DNA of 12,095 nt from UBA1081 sp964454355 (GTDB lineage: Bacteria; Bacillota; Clostridia; Oscillospirales; Acutalibacteraceae): NCBI GenBank assembly GCA_964454355.1, contig CAYVTA010000066.1:1-12095 (forward strand). Reading direction: 5' to 3'. The notes beneath the pieces were generated by a model. It searched no databases. It saw nothing but the letters and a program-made list of their open reading frames with translations, and was not told the origin of the DNA. The position numbers and the translations under genes are program-made. How positions within the stretch are numbered: position 1 is the first letter of the stretch; each line of letters opens with the position of its first letter. Shown one piece after another: positions 6,399 to 12,095 of this stretch.

Positions 6399-7263
6399 GT
6401 GTTTTCATATAAACGGCTAACGCTTCTTTCCAATCCGCCATTCGATAGTCACCAGTTAATTGTAACATATAATTATCCAAAATGGAATACATTGGTCTCT
6501 TTGCCGCCTGTGGATTAAGATTGGCATATTCTTCACTGGATATAAAATTTACTTTTGTATCCTTGCCTGCCATTCTAAAAATTTCACTGGCAAATTCTGC
6601 CCAATTCGTATCCCCTTCACAGGTCGCGTGGAAAACACCATAATTCTCTGTCGGTTCTAAATAACAAATCATTTTCGCCAGTTCCGTTGCACTGGTTGGT
6701 GAACCCAACTGATCGCAAACCACACTTACCTCTTCACGCGTTTCTGCAAGTCTAAGCATAGTCTTCACAAAGTTCTTTCCTTCTCCATAAAGCCATGCCG
6801 TTCTCAAAATAAAATATTTATTTGAAAAAGCCTTTACAAAGTTTTCACCTTCCAATTTCGTTTTTCCGTAAGCGCTAATTGGATTTGGTGCATCAAACTC
6901 TGTATAAGGTTTTGTCCCATTCCCTTCAAAAACATAGTCCGTGGAAACATGTATCATCTTTGCTCCCACTTTAGTCGCTGCAATACTTAAATTTCTTGGT
7001 CCGATTGCATTGATGCGGTACGCTGCATCCCATTCCACCTCACAAGCATCTACGTTCGTATGTGCTGCACAGTTAATAATGACATCCGGCCTTTTCTCTT
7101 CTATAAGTTTTACTACTGCATCAATATTCGTAATATCTAATGCGATTACGCCGTCTCCCTCTACCACATCAGTATTAATAAGTGTGACTTCTTTTTTTTC
7201 ATATTCTTTCCTGAGCGCTCTACCAAGCTGTCCATTACAGCCTGTCAATAAAATTTTTTTCAT
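6385..7263 (-). CDS. rmlD: dTDP-4-dehydrorhamnose reductase
   Basis: RmlD carries out the last step of dTDP-L-rhamnose synthesis, the NAD(P)H reduction of dTDP-4-keto-L-rhamnose. The 292-residue protein shows the Rossmann motif GCNGQLG (8-14), NCAAHTNVDACE (64-75), STDYVFEG (107-114), ISAYGKTK with Tyr132/Lys136, RTAWLYG (154-160), DQLGSPT (184-190) and KRPMYSILDN (256-265). All are characteristic of RmlD, and the length is normal. The chosen ATG (7263-7261) overlaps the TGA of the glycosyltransferase gene as ATGA, with AGGGA about eight bases upstream. An ATG six codons earlier (7281) has its only purine run directly against the start codon and is less likely. No rmlA or rmlC is in the window. 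The partner rmlB appears only at the far left edge, on the other side of the heptose genes. Confidence 0.95.
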   Translation of the reverse strand: MKKILLTGCNGQLGRALRKEYEKKEVTLINTDVVEGDGVIALDITNIDAVVKLIEEKRPDVIINCAAHTNVDACEVEWDAAYRINAIGPRNLSIAATKVGAKMIHVSTDYVFEGNGTKPYTEFDAPNPISAYGKTKLEGENFVKAFSNKYFILRTAWLYGEGKNFVKTMLRLAETREEVSVVCDQLGSPTSATELAKMICYLEPTENYGVFHATCEGDTNWAEFASEIFRMAGKDTKVNFISSEEYANLNPQAAKRPMYSILDNYMLQLTGDYRMADWKEALAVYMKTLDIS

Positions 7264-8231
7264 TTTTCTTTCCCTTCGCATTCCTCTGATTCATTCCATT
7301 CTGCAACGCACTTATCTCTGGCAATATAAATCGGTCGGTTTTTCACTTCTAAATATGCCTTAGAAAAATACAAGCCCAACACACCGATGCTTAATAATTG
7401 TAATCCACCTATCAATATCACAATACATGCCATAGACGGCCACCCAAAAGCCGAACCACCAAAAAAGATTTGCCTTATTACAATAAATACAATCGCAAAA
7501 AAAGCAAATACACACATGAGCATTCCGAGTACAGATGACATATATAACGGCACCTCAGAAAAAGATGCAATTCCTTCGATAGAATATTTCACCAGTTTCC
7601 AAAAGGACCATTTTGTTTCCCCGGCTGCTCTTTCCACGTTCTCAAACTCAATCCATTTTGTCTTAAAGCCTACCCAGCCAAACAAGCCCTTGGTAAAACG
7701 ATTATACTCTTTCAGCATTAAAACGGCATCAACATATTTTCTCTTCATCAGGCGAAAATCTCTTGCACCATCCATTAGTTCTACATCACTGATTTTATTC
7801 ATAAGACGATAAAACTGTCTTGCAAAGAAGGAGCGAATTGGCGGTTCCCCTTTTCTGGTCACACGTCTCGTTGCCACTGAGTCATATTCTTCTTCTTTTA
7901 AAATGCGGTACATTTCCGGTAACAACGATGGCGGATCTTGCAAATCAGCATCTATAAGTGCCACATAATCACCCGTTGCATGTTCAAGTCCCGCGTAAAT
8001 TGCTGCCTCTTTTCCAAAATTTCTAGACAATGCAACATAACCCACTTTTTTGTCCACTTTACACAATGACTCAATCTGCCCTATCGTATCATCCTTTGAG
8101 CCATCATCTACGAAGAGATATTCCATTTGAACTCCCTGCATAGACTTCCGCACACGTTCCAATTCCTGATACAGTAACGGAACCATACTTTCTTCATTAT
8201 AACATGGAATTACTATACTAATCCGGTCCAT
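7260..8231 (-). CDS. Membrane glycosyltransferase family 2, polyprenyl-phosphate sugar transferase type (GtrB/DPM1-like)
   Basis: The N-terminal 225 residues form a GT-A glycosyltransferase domain: SIVIPCYNEE (5-14), FVDDGSKDDT (40-49), SRNFGKEAAIYAGLEHATGD (69-88), the DxD-type metal site in DADLQDPP (94-101), and RDFRLMKR (158-164). The segment GETKWSFWKLVKYSIEGI (204-221) matches the amphipathic helix of bactoprenyl-phosphate glucosyltransferases. Two hydrophobic segments follow (about 229-253 and 266-289), and then a charged tail. This is the layout of GtrB/YfdH/YkcC proteins, which transfer a hexose from a nucleotide sugar to undecaprenyl phosphate on the cytoplasmic face. The sugar carried cannot be read from the sequence. 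The gene starts 7 bp after leuA, with its GGAG site overlapping the leuA stop, and overlaps rmlD by four bases, so it is co-translated with rhamnose and heptose genes. Confidence 0.9.
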   Translation of the reverse strand: MDRISIVIPCYNEESMVPLLYQELERVRKSMQGVQMEYLFVDDGSKDDTIGQIESLCKVDKKVGYVALSRNFGKEAAIYAGLEHATGDYVALIDADLQDPPSLLPEMYRILKEEEYDSVATRRVTRKGEPPIRSFFARQFYRLMNKISDVELMDGARDFRLMKRKYVDAVLMLKEYNRFTKGLFGWVGFKTKWIEFENVERAAGETKWSFWKLVKYSIEGIASFSEVPLYMSSVLGMLMCVFAFFAIVFIVIRQIFFGGSAFGWPSMACIVILIGGLQLLSIGVLGLYFSKAYLEVKNRPIYIARDKCVAEWNESEECEGKEK

Positions 8232-8238
8232 TCTACTC

Positions 8239-9906
8239 CTACCTTAACAAACGATTTAACGCCGAGAAAAACGCCTTAATAGACGCTCTTGTAATATTCG
8301 AGCTGACTCCCACACCTACAGTCACTTTTCCCGTGCGGTTATCTCTCATCTGTATATACGCTGCGGCCTTTGCATGGGTACCTTCACTCAAGGCATGTTC
8401 TGTGAAGTTCAACACCGCCACATCCAGCGTACCAACGCACTGTTTTACTGCTATCATTGCAGCATCAATAGGACCACTTCCTTCTGCTTTGGAATGATAT
8501 TCCCGTCCCATATGTTTGAACTCCAGTTCAACTACAACATCATCATGCAATGCACTGTGTTCATACGCTTTCGCCCTCATATATTCAAATGGCGACTTAC
8601 AATCCAAATATTCCTCACGGAAAGTTGCCATAATTACTGCCGGTTCCACTTCTCCGCCTTCTTTTTCAGAAATCCGTTGAATTACATCTGCAAACTCACG
8701 TTGCATTTCTTTCGGAAGCTTGTAACCATACACACTTTCCATAACAAAGGCTACGCCGCCCTTTCCGGACTGGCTATTGATGCGTACCACCGGCTCGTAC
8801 TTCCTGCCTACATCAGCTGGATCAATCGGCAGATATGGAACGGCCCATTTTTCAGAGCAACGCTCCTGCATTGCCTGCATTCCTTTATTAATTGCATCCT
8901 GATGAGAGCCAGAAAATGCTGTAAACACTAGTTTTCCGGCATATGGATGGCGCATATCCACATTCATTTTGCAGCAACGCTCATATACATCAATAATTTC
9001 ATTTACATTTTCAATATTTAATTTTGGATCAATTCCCTGAGAAAACATATTGTAGGAAACCGTCAATAAATCTATATTACCAGTTCTTTCACCGTTTCCA
9101 AACAATGTTCCCTCTACTCTATCCGCGCCCGCCAACAAAGCAAGCTCCGTAGCCGCAACACCAGTCCCACGGTCATTATGAGGATGTATACTTAATACAA
9201 CATTTTCACGTTCCTCAAAATGCTTATTCATCCACTCAATCTGATCCGCATACACATTCGGCGTATTTACTTCTACCGTAGCAGGCAAGTTGAAAATTAT
9301 CGGATTCTCATTCGCATGATTCCACTCTTTTTGAACTTCTGTACAGACCTCTAATGCAAAATCCATCTCTGTACCAGTAAAAGATTCCGGTGAATACTCC
9401 AGTTGTAAGTTACCTGAAAAGTGCTTCATTCCTTCCTTTACCATACGGGTTCCTGCAACTGCTATTCTAATAATATCCGCCTTTTCTTTATGAAATACCA
9501 CATCCCTCTGCAAGGCAGACGTGGAATTATAAATATGAAACACTACATTTTTAACACCCTCGATTGCCTCGAAGGTTCTTTCAATCAATTCTTGGCGGCA
9601 TTGGCACAACACCTGAACCTTTACATCTTCCGGAATCTTATTCTCATTTACCAATTTCCGTAGAAAATCAAATTCAATCTGGGATGCTGCCGGAAATCCT
9701 ATTTCGATTTCTTTAAATCCCAATTTCAGCAAAAGCTGAAACATCTCCATTTTCTCTTCCACATTCATAGGTTCAATTAATGCCTGATTCCCATCTCTTA
9801 AATCCACAGAACACCAAATTGGTGCTTTTTCTATTTCTTTGCTTGGCCACTCCCTTTCCGGATAATGTAACACCGGAACACGAGCATATCTGTTGAAATT
9901 CAACAT
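8239..9906 (-). CDS. leuA: 2-isopropylmalate synthase, long (actinobacterial-type) form
   Basis: LeuA condenses acetyl-CoA with 2-ketoisovalerate, the committed step of leucine synthesis. The 555-residue protein begins with the extra N-terminal segment of the long LeuA form (REWPSKEIEKAPIWCSVDLRDGNQAL, residues 18-43, is the hallmark region). The HMGL TIM barrel holds SVDLRDGN with Asp35, the metal histidines His241 and His243 (HPHNDRGTG) and GNGERTGN (270-277). A linker leads to the C-terminal leucine-binding regulatory domain (about 440-555, with GSGPIDA at 476-482 and GVSSNITRASIKA near the end), so feedback inhibition by leucine is likely. The ATG follows AGAGGA, which overlaps the HPr stop region 11 bp upstream. 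No T-box or leader peptide fits in that gap. No other leucine gene is in the window, so leuA stands alone between HPr and sugar genes. Confidence 0.95.
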   Translation of the reverse strand: MLNFNRYARVPVLHYPEREWPSKEIEKAPIWCSVDLRDGNQALIEPMNVEEKMEMFQLLLKLGFKEIEIGFPAASQIEFDFLRKLVNENKIPEDVKVQVLCQCRQELIERTFEAIEGVKNVVFHIYNSTSALQRDVVFHKEKADIIRIAVAGTRMVKEGMKHFSGNLQLEYSPESFTGTEMDFALEVCTEVQKEWNHANENPIIFNLPATVEVNTPNVYADQIEWMNKHFEERENVVLSIHPHNDRGTGVAATELALLAGADRVEGTLFGNGERTGNIDLLTVSYNMFSQGIDPKLNIENVNEIIDVYERCCKMNVDMRHPYAGKLVFTAFSGSHQDAINKGMQAMQERCSEKWAVPYLPIDPADVGRKYEPVVRINSQSGKGGVAFVMESVYGYKLPKEMQREFADVIQRISEKEGGEVEPAVIMATFREEYLDCKSPFEYMRAKAYEHSALHDDVVVELEFKHMGREYHSKAEGSGPIDAAMIAVKQCVGTLDVAVLNFTEHALSEGTHAKAAAYIQMRDNRTGKVTVGVGVSSNITRASIKAFFSALNRLLR

Positions 9907-9917
9907 AACTGTCCTCT

Positions 9918-10181
9918 TTATTCACCTAGGCCATTCTCAACCACTGTAACAATCGCATTCAGTGCAGCCTCTTCATCTTCTCCTTCACAAATCAGTTCAA
10001 TTTCACTACCCGATTTGATGCAGGCCCCCAAAACACTCAATACGCTCTTCGCATTAGCCAACTCATCCCCATACTTAAACGTAATCCTGGAGGAAAAACG
10101 CATTGCCTCGTTACAAAGCACTCCTGCCGGTCTCAAATGCAATCCCGTAGGATTCTTGATGACCACTTTTTGACTTACCAT
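9918..10181 (-). CDS. ptsH: HPr family phosphocarrier protein
   Basis: HPr passes phosphate from enzyme I to PTS sugar permeases and, in Firmicutes, acts with CcpA when phosphorylated on Ser46 by HPr kinase. From the ATG at 10181 the protein is 87 residues, the standard size. His15 lies in PTGLHLRPAG (11-20) and Ser46 in NAKSVLSVLG (43-52). Both sites are intact, so this is not a Crh-type protein, in which residue 15 is changed. The frame continues upstream to a TTG (10220) that would add 13 residues. The HPr fold normally starts at MVSQKVVI and the TTG has no clear ribosome site, so the ATG is preferred, although its own AAAGGGG lies rather far away (about 11 bases). There is no ptsI nearby. 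It sits 48 bp after glmM and 11 bp before leuA. Confidence 0.93.
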   Translation of the reverse strand: MVSQKVVIKNPTGLHLRPAGVLCNEAMRFSSRITFKYGDELANAKSVLSVLGACIKSGSEIELICEGEDEEAALNAIVTVVENGLGE

Positions 10182-10229
10182 AAACTTTTCTACCCCTTTT
10201 AAAATTCTCACTTCTCCCAAGCAAGGATT

Positions 10230-11579
10230 TTATAACATTGTTTTTGTAATTAAGTCGGCCAGTTTCTTCGCCTCTTCCTCAATTACTTTCTGAACTTTTC
10301 CTTCAATCATTACACGAACCAATGGTTCTGTACCCGAAGGACGAATTAATACACGTCCCTCACCGTTAAACTTCTTCTCAAGCACTGCAATTGCATCTGC
10401 GATTTCCGGATATTCCATATAATCCTCTTTTTTATGATTTGGAACCTTGGCATTTACTAATGCCTGTGGCAAAACCTGCATAACAGAGGCAAGTTCTGAT
10501 AGCGGTTTCTTCGTCTCCACCATAACACGCAAAAGATTTAATGCACTTAACAAGCCATCACCTGTTGTATTGTCATCTAAAAAGATAATATGTCCAGACT
10601 GTTCTCCACCGATGTTATAACCGTTTTCCATCATATTCTCGAGGACATAGCGATCACCGACTTTTGTTTTCTCAAGATTTATACCTTCCTTCTGCGCCAT
10701 CAATGTAAGTCCAAGGTTTGACATAACTGTTACAACAATTGTGTCCTTCTTTAACGTTCCTTTCTCTTTCATATGAAGGCCACAGATTGCCATAATCTGG
10801 TCACCATCTACCAGCTCACCATTTTCGTCTACTGCAAGCATACGATCTGCATCACCATCAAACGCAAGACCAACCTGCGCGTTCTCATATACCACTCTGG
10901 CTTTCAATTCATCCATGTGTGTAGAACCACAGTTTGCATTGATATTGGTTCCGTCCGGTTCCGTATGGATAGCCACCAATTCAGCCCCAAGATCTTTCAA
11001 TGTCTTTACAGATGTATAGTGTGATGCGCCTTCTGCACAGTCAATCACAATCTTCATACCAGTCAAATCTACCGGCACACATTTTTTCATAAATTTCACA
11101 TACTGATCTACTAAATCAAAACGATATTCGATTTTACCCACGCCGGAGCCAATTGGCAGTACAACATCTTTCATATCGTTATTGATTAAATCTTCTATTT
11201 CATCTTCTAATGCATCAGATAATTTATATCCTTTTCCATTAAAGAACTTAATTCCGTTAAATTCCATCGGATTATGCGATGCAGAAATAACAACACCAGC
11301 ATCTACTTTATGTTTTCTGGTAAGGTATGCAATAGCCGGTGTTGGCATAACCCCCACGAAAATTGCATTTGCGCCCACTGAACAAATACCTGCCATCAAT
11401 GCACTCGCTAACATTCCACCAGAAATTCTTGTATCACATCCAACGATAATTGTTGGCTGATGTTCCTGTTCTTTTGTTAATACATACGCACCTGCCTGAC
11501 CTAATTTTGTTGCCAGTTCAATTGTCAACTCCGAGCCTGCCACACCGCGTACTCCATCTGTTCCAAACATTCTTGCCAT
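10230..11579 (-). CDS. glmM: Phosphoglucosamine mutase
   Basis: GlmM interconverts glucosamine 6-phosphate and glucosamine 1-phosphate, feeding UDP-GlcNAc for peptidoglycan and surface polymers. From the ATG at 11579 the protein is 449 residues, typical of the family. Visible are the start MARMFGTDGVRG (substrate loop), the phosphoserine loop ISASHNPMEFNG with Ser101, the metal loop FDGDADR, the specificity loop GGEQSGH and the phosphate-binding RPSGTEPLVRVM near the C-terminus. An upstream extension of 13 residues to 11618 would run into the cdaR end and has no family support. The chosen ATG has AGAGGA with an 8-base spacer. It follows a YbbR/CdaR-like gene by 28 bp, the familiar cdaA-cdaR-glmM order of Firmicutes, where GlmM can restrain the c-di-AMP cyclase CdaA. 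That regulatory link is family knowledge and is not shown here. Confidence 0.96.
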   Translation of the reverse strand: MARMFGTDGVRGVAGSELTIELATKLGQAGAYVLTKEQEHQPTIIVGCDTRISGGMLASALMAGICSVGANAIFVGVMPTPAIAYLTRKHKVDAGVVISASHNPMEFNGIKFFNGKGYKLSDALEDEIEDLINNDMKDVVLPIGSGVGKIEYRFDLVDQYVKFMKKCVPVDLTGMKIVIDCAEGASHYTSVKTLKDLGAELVAIHTEPDGTNINANCGSTHMDELKARVVYENAQVGLAFDGDADRMLAVDENGELVDGDQIMAICGLHMKEKGTLKKDTIVVTVMSNLGLTLMAQKEGINLEKTKVGDRYVLENMMENGYNIGGEQSGHIIFLDDNTTGDGLLSALNLLRVMVETKKPLSELASVMQVLPQALVNAKVPNHKKEDYMEYPEIADAIAVLEKKFNGEGRVLIRPSGTEPLVRVMIEGKVQKVIEEEAKKLADLITKTML

Positions 11580-11607
11580 TTTATTATTCCTCTTTTCCCT
11601 ATAATAT

Positions 11608-12095
11608 CTATTCGCCAAGTTCTACTGATGTACTCTGCGCTCCTGAATTCGCATCTTCCGTACTGATTACTTCCGTACTTTCCTCGCCTTTGTTTTCAGA
11701 ATTATCACTTCCTGCCTGCGTAGAATTCTCCGTCTCGGTTCCGCCGGAAGTTCCTCCACCAGTATTCGCATTGCTATTTCCTGTAGACTCACTACTACCG
11801 CTCTCTACGTTACCATCAATCTGTTCAATCTTCACTTCTGCAAAAGCAGCCTCAGCCTTATAAATTGTTCCATCCAGATTAAATGACACCGCTGCCATAT
11901 GGGTACCTTCCCCTACATTGCCCACTTCGATAGTTCCCTTTATGTTCTCTGCATTCAGAGCGTTATGGGCACTTCTGCCTGCCGTAATATTCACTGTCAC
12001 ATAGTGTTCGACATAAGTCAGCTGATAGCCGTTTTTCAGACCATTTGCTGTAATATTGCTAACCGGAACTTTGTATTCCTTTGTCTCAATCGGTT
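11608..12095 (-). CDS. cdaR: YbbR/CdaR-like protein, C-terminal part with low-complexity tail (runs off right edge)
   Basis: The frame is open at the right edge and ends with TAG at 11610-11608. About 161 residues are visible. The first 90 or so (KVPVSNITANGLKNGY, a strand-rich stretch, then GTHMAAVSFNLDG and a final EVKIEQ) resemble a YbbR repeat. The last 69 residues (about 11608-11814) are almost entirely Ser, Thr, Gly, Asn and Glu and are probably disordered. CdaR is an extracytoplasmic, membrane-anchored regulator of the diadenylate cyclase CdaA. Its N-terminal anchor would lie outside the window. Position directly before glmM supports the call, since cdaA-cdaR-glmM is a conserved Firmicute order. 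A GTG at 12000 is only an internal valine codon, because the same frame continues with YbbR-like sequence upstream of it. Confidence 0.82.
   Translation of the reverse strand, partial: PIETKEYKVPVSNITANGLKNGYQLTYVEHYVTVNITAGRSAHNALNAENIKGTIEVGNVGEGTHMAAVSFNLDGTIYKAEAAFAEVKIEQIDGNVESGSSESTGNSNANTGGGTSGGTETENSTQAGSDNSENKGEESTEVISTEDANSGAQSTSVELGE

Noticed and set aside
7264..7281. RmlD start six codons upstream
   Set aside because: The purine run abuts that ATG with no spacer, while the downstream ATG forms an ATGA overlap and gives the usual MKKILLTG N-terminus.
6941..7812. Plus-strand ORFs of about 140 codons opposite rmlD and the glycosyltransferase
   Set aside because: They are antisense to conserved coding sequence, with no ribosome site or family motif. 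The hydrophobic stretches mirror the codon usage of the real genes.
8374..8931. Plus-strand ORF of 185 codons opposite leuA
   Set aside because: It lies wholly antisense to a strongly conserved leuA, has no recognisable domain and has the cysteine/histidine/phenylalanine-rich look of a shadow frame.
10182..10220. Longer HPr starting at TTG
   Set aside because: HPr proteins start at the MVSQKVVI-like strand. The extension has no family support and no good ribosome site.
10228..10233. TATAAA at the end of glmM as a promoter for HPr
   Set aside because: No sequence resembling TTGACA lies 16-19 bases upstream, and the hexamer overlaps the stop codon of an A/T-rich gene end.
11580..11618. Longer GlmM with 13 extra N-terminal residues
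   Set aside because: The family starts at MxRxFGTDGVRG, AGAGGA is well placed for that ATG, and the extension overlaps the cdaR stop.
11450..11863. Plus-strand ORF of 137 codons over the cdaR-glmM junction
   Set aside because: Its Ser/Pro/Leu-rich sequence is the complement of the low-complexity CdaR tail.
1..12095. Search for tRNA/rRNA, CRISPR repeats, insertion sequences, direct repeats and intrinsic terminators
   Set aside because: None was seen by eye. Coding sequence fills the window, with no gap above about 50 bp, and no GC-rich hairpin followed by a T-run occurs in any gap.

Overview
The window reads as a Firmicute (Clostridia) chromosome, most likely a gut Lachnospiraceae-type anaerobe. 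The clues are moderately low G+C (roughly 40% by eye), strong purine-rich Shine-Dalgarno sites (AGGAGG, GAGGAG, AGAGGA), a cdaR-glmM gene pair, and an HPr with both the His15 and Ser46 phosphorylation sites of Gram-positive HPr. All thirteen genes lie on the minus strand, so transcription runs from position 12095 towards position 1. No gap between genes exceeds about 50 bp, several genes overlap or nearly touch, and no terminator is visible. The window therefore looks like part of one long transcription unit that runs off both edges.

Right side (8239-12095), in order of transcription: the C-terminal part of a YbbR/CdaR-like protein, glmM (phosphoglucosamine mutase), an HPr phosphocarrier protein, and leuA (2-isopropylmalate synthase, long form). 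These are housekeeping genes for cell-wall precursor supply, c-di-AMP control, PTS/carbon regulation and leucine synthesis.

Middle and left (1-8231) is a surface-polysaccharide sugar block that begins 7 bp after leuA. It opens with a GtrB/DPM1-like membrane glycosyltransferase and rmlD (dTDP-rhamnose synthesis). A six-gene block for a GDP-activated heptose follows: a DegT-fold C3-dehydratase-like enzyme, a GDP-fucose-synthase-like reductase, the heptose-7-phosphate kinase HddA, a GDP-mannose-4,6-dehydratase-like enzyme, a fused guanylyltransferase-phosphatase (HddC-GmhB), and sedoheptulose-7-phosphate isomerase GmhA. The window ends in the N-terminal part of rmlB, so the heptose block sits between two rhamnose genes.

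Taken together, the heptose genes predict this route: sedoheptulose-7-P -> D-glycero-D-manno-heptose-7-P (GmhA) -> 1,7-bisphosphate (HddA) -> 1-phosphate (GmhB domain) -> GDP-heptose (HddC domain) -> GDP-4-keto-6-deoxyheptose (Gmd-like) -> GDP-4-keto-3,6-dideoxyheptose (ColD-like, with His in place of the PLP lysine) -> GDP-3,6-dideoxyheptose (Fcl-like reductase). The Fcl-like enzyme lacks two key catalytic residues of GDP-fucose synthase, including the epimerisation histidine, so it may reduce C4 without inverting C5. A complete 3,6-dideoxyheptose pathway in a Gram-positive, with a fused central enzyme and hitched to a housekeeping operon, is the most notable content here. The end product is inferred, not proven.
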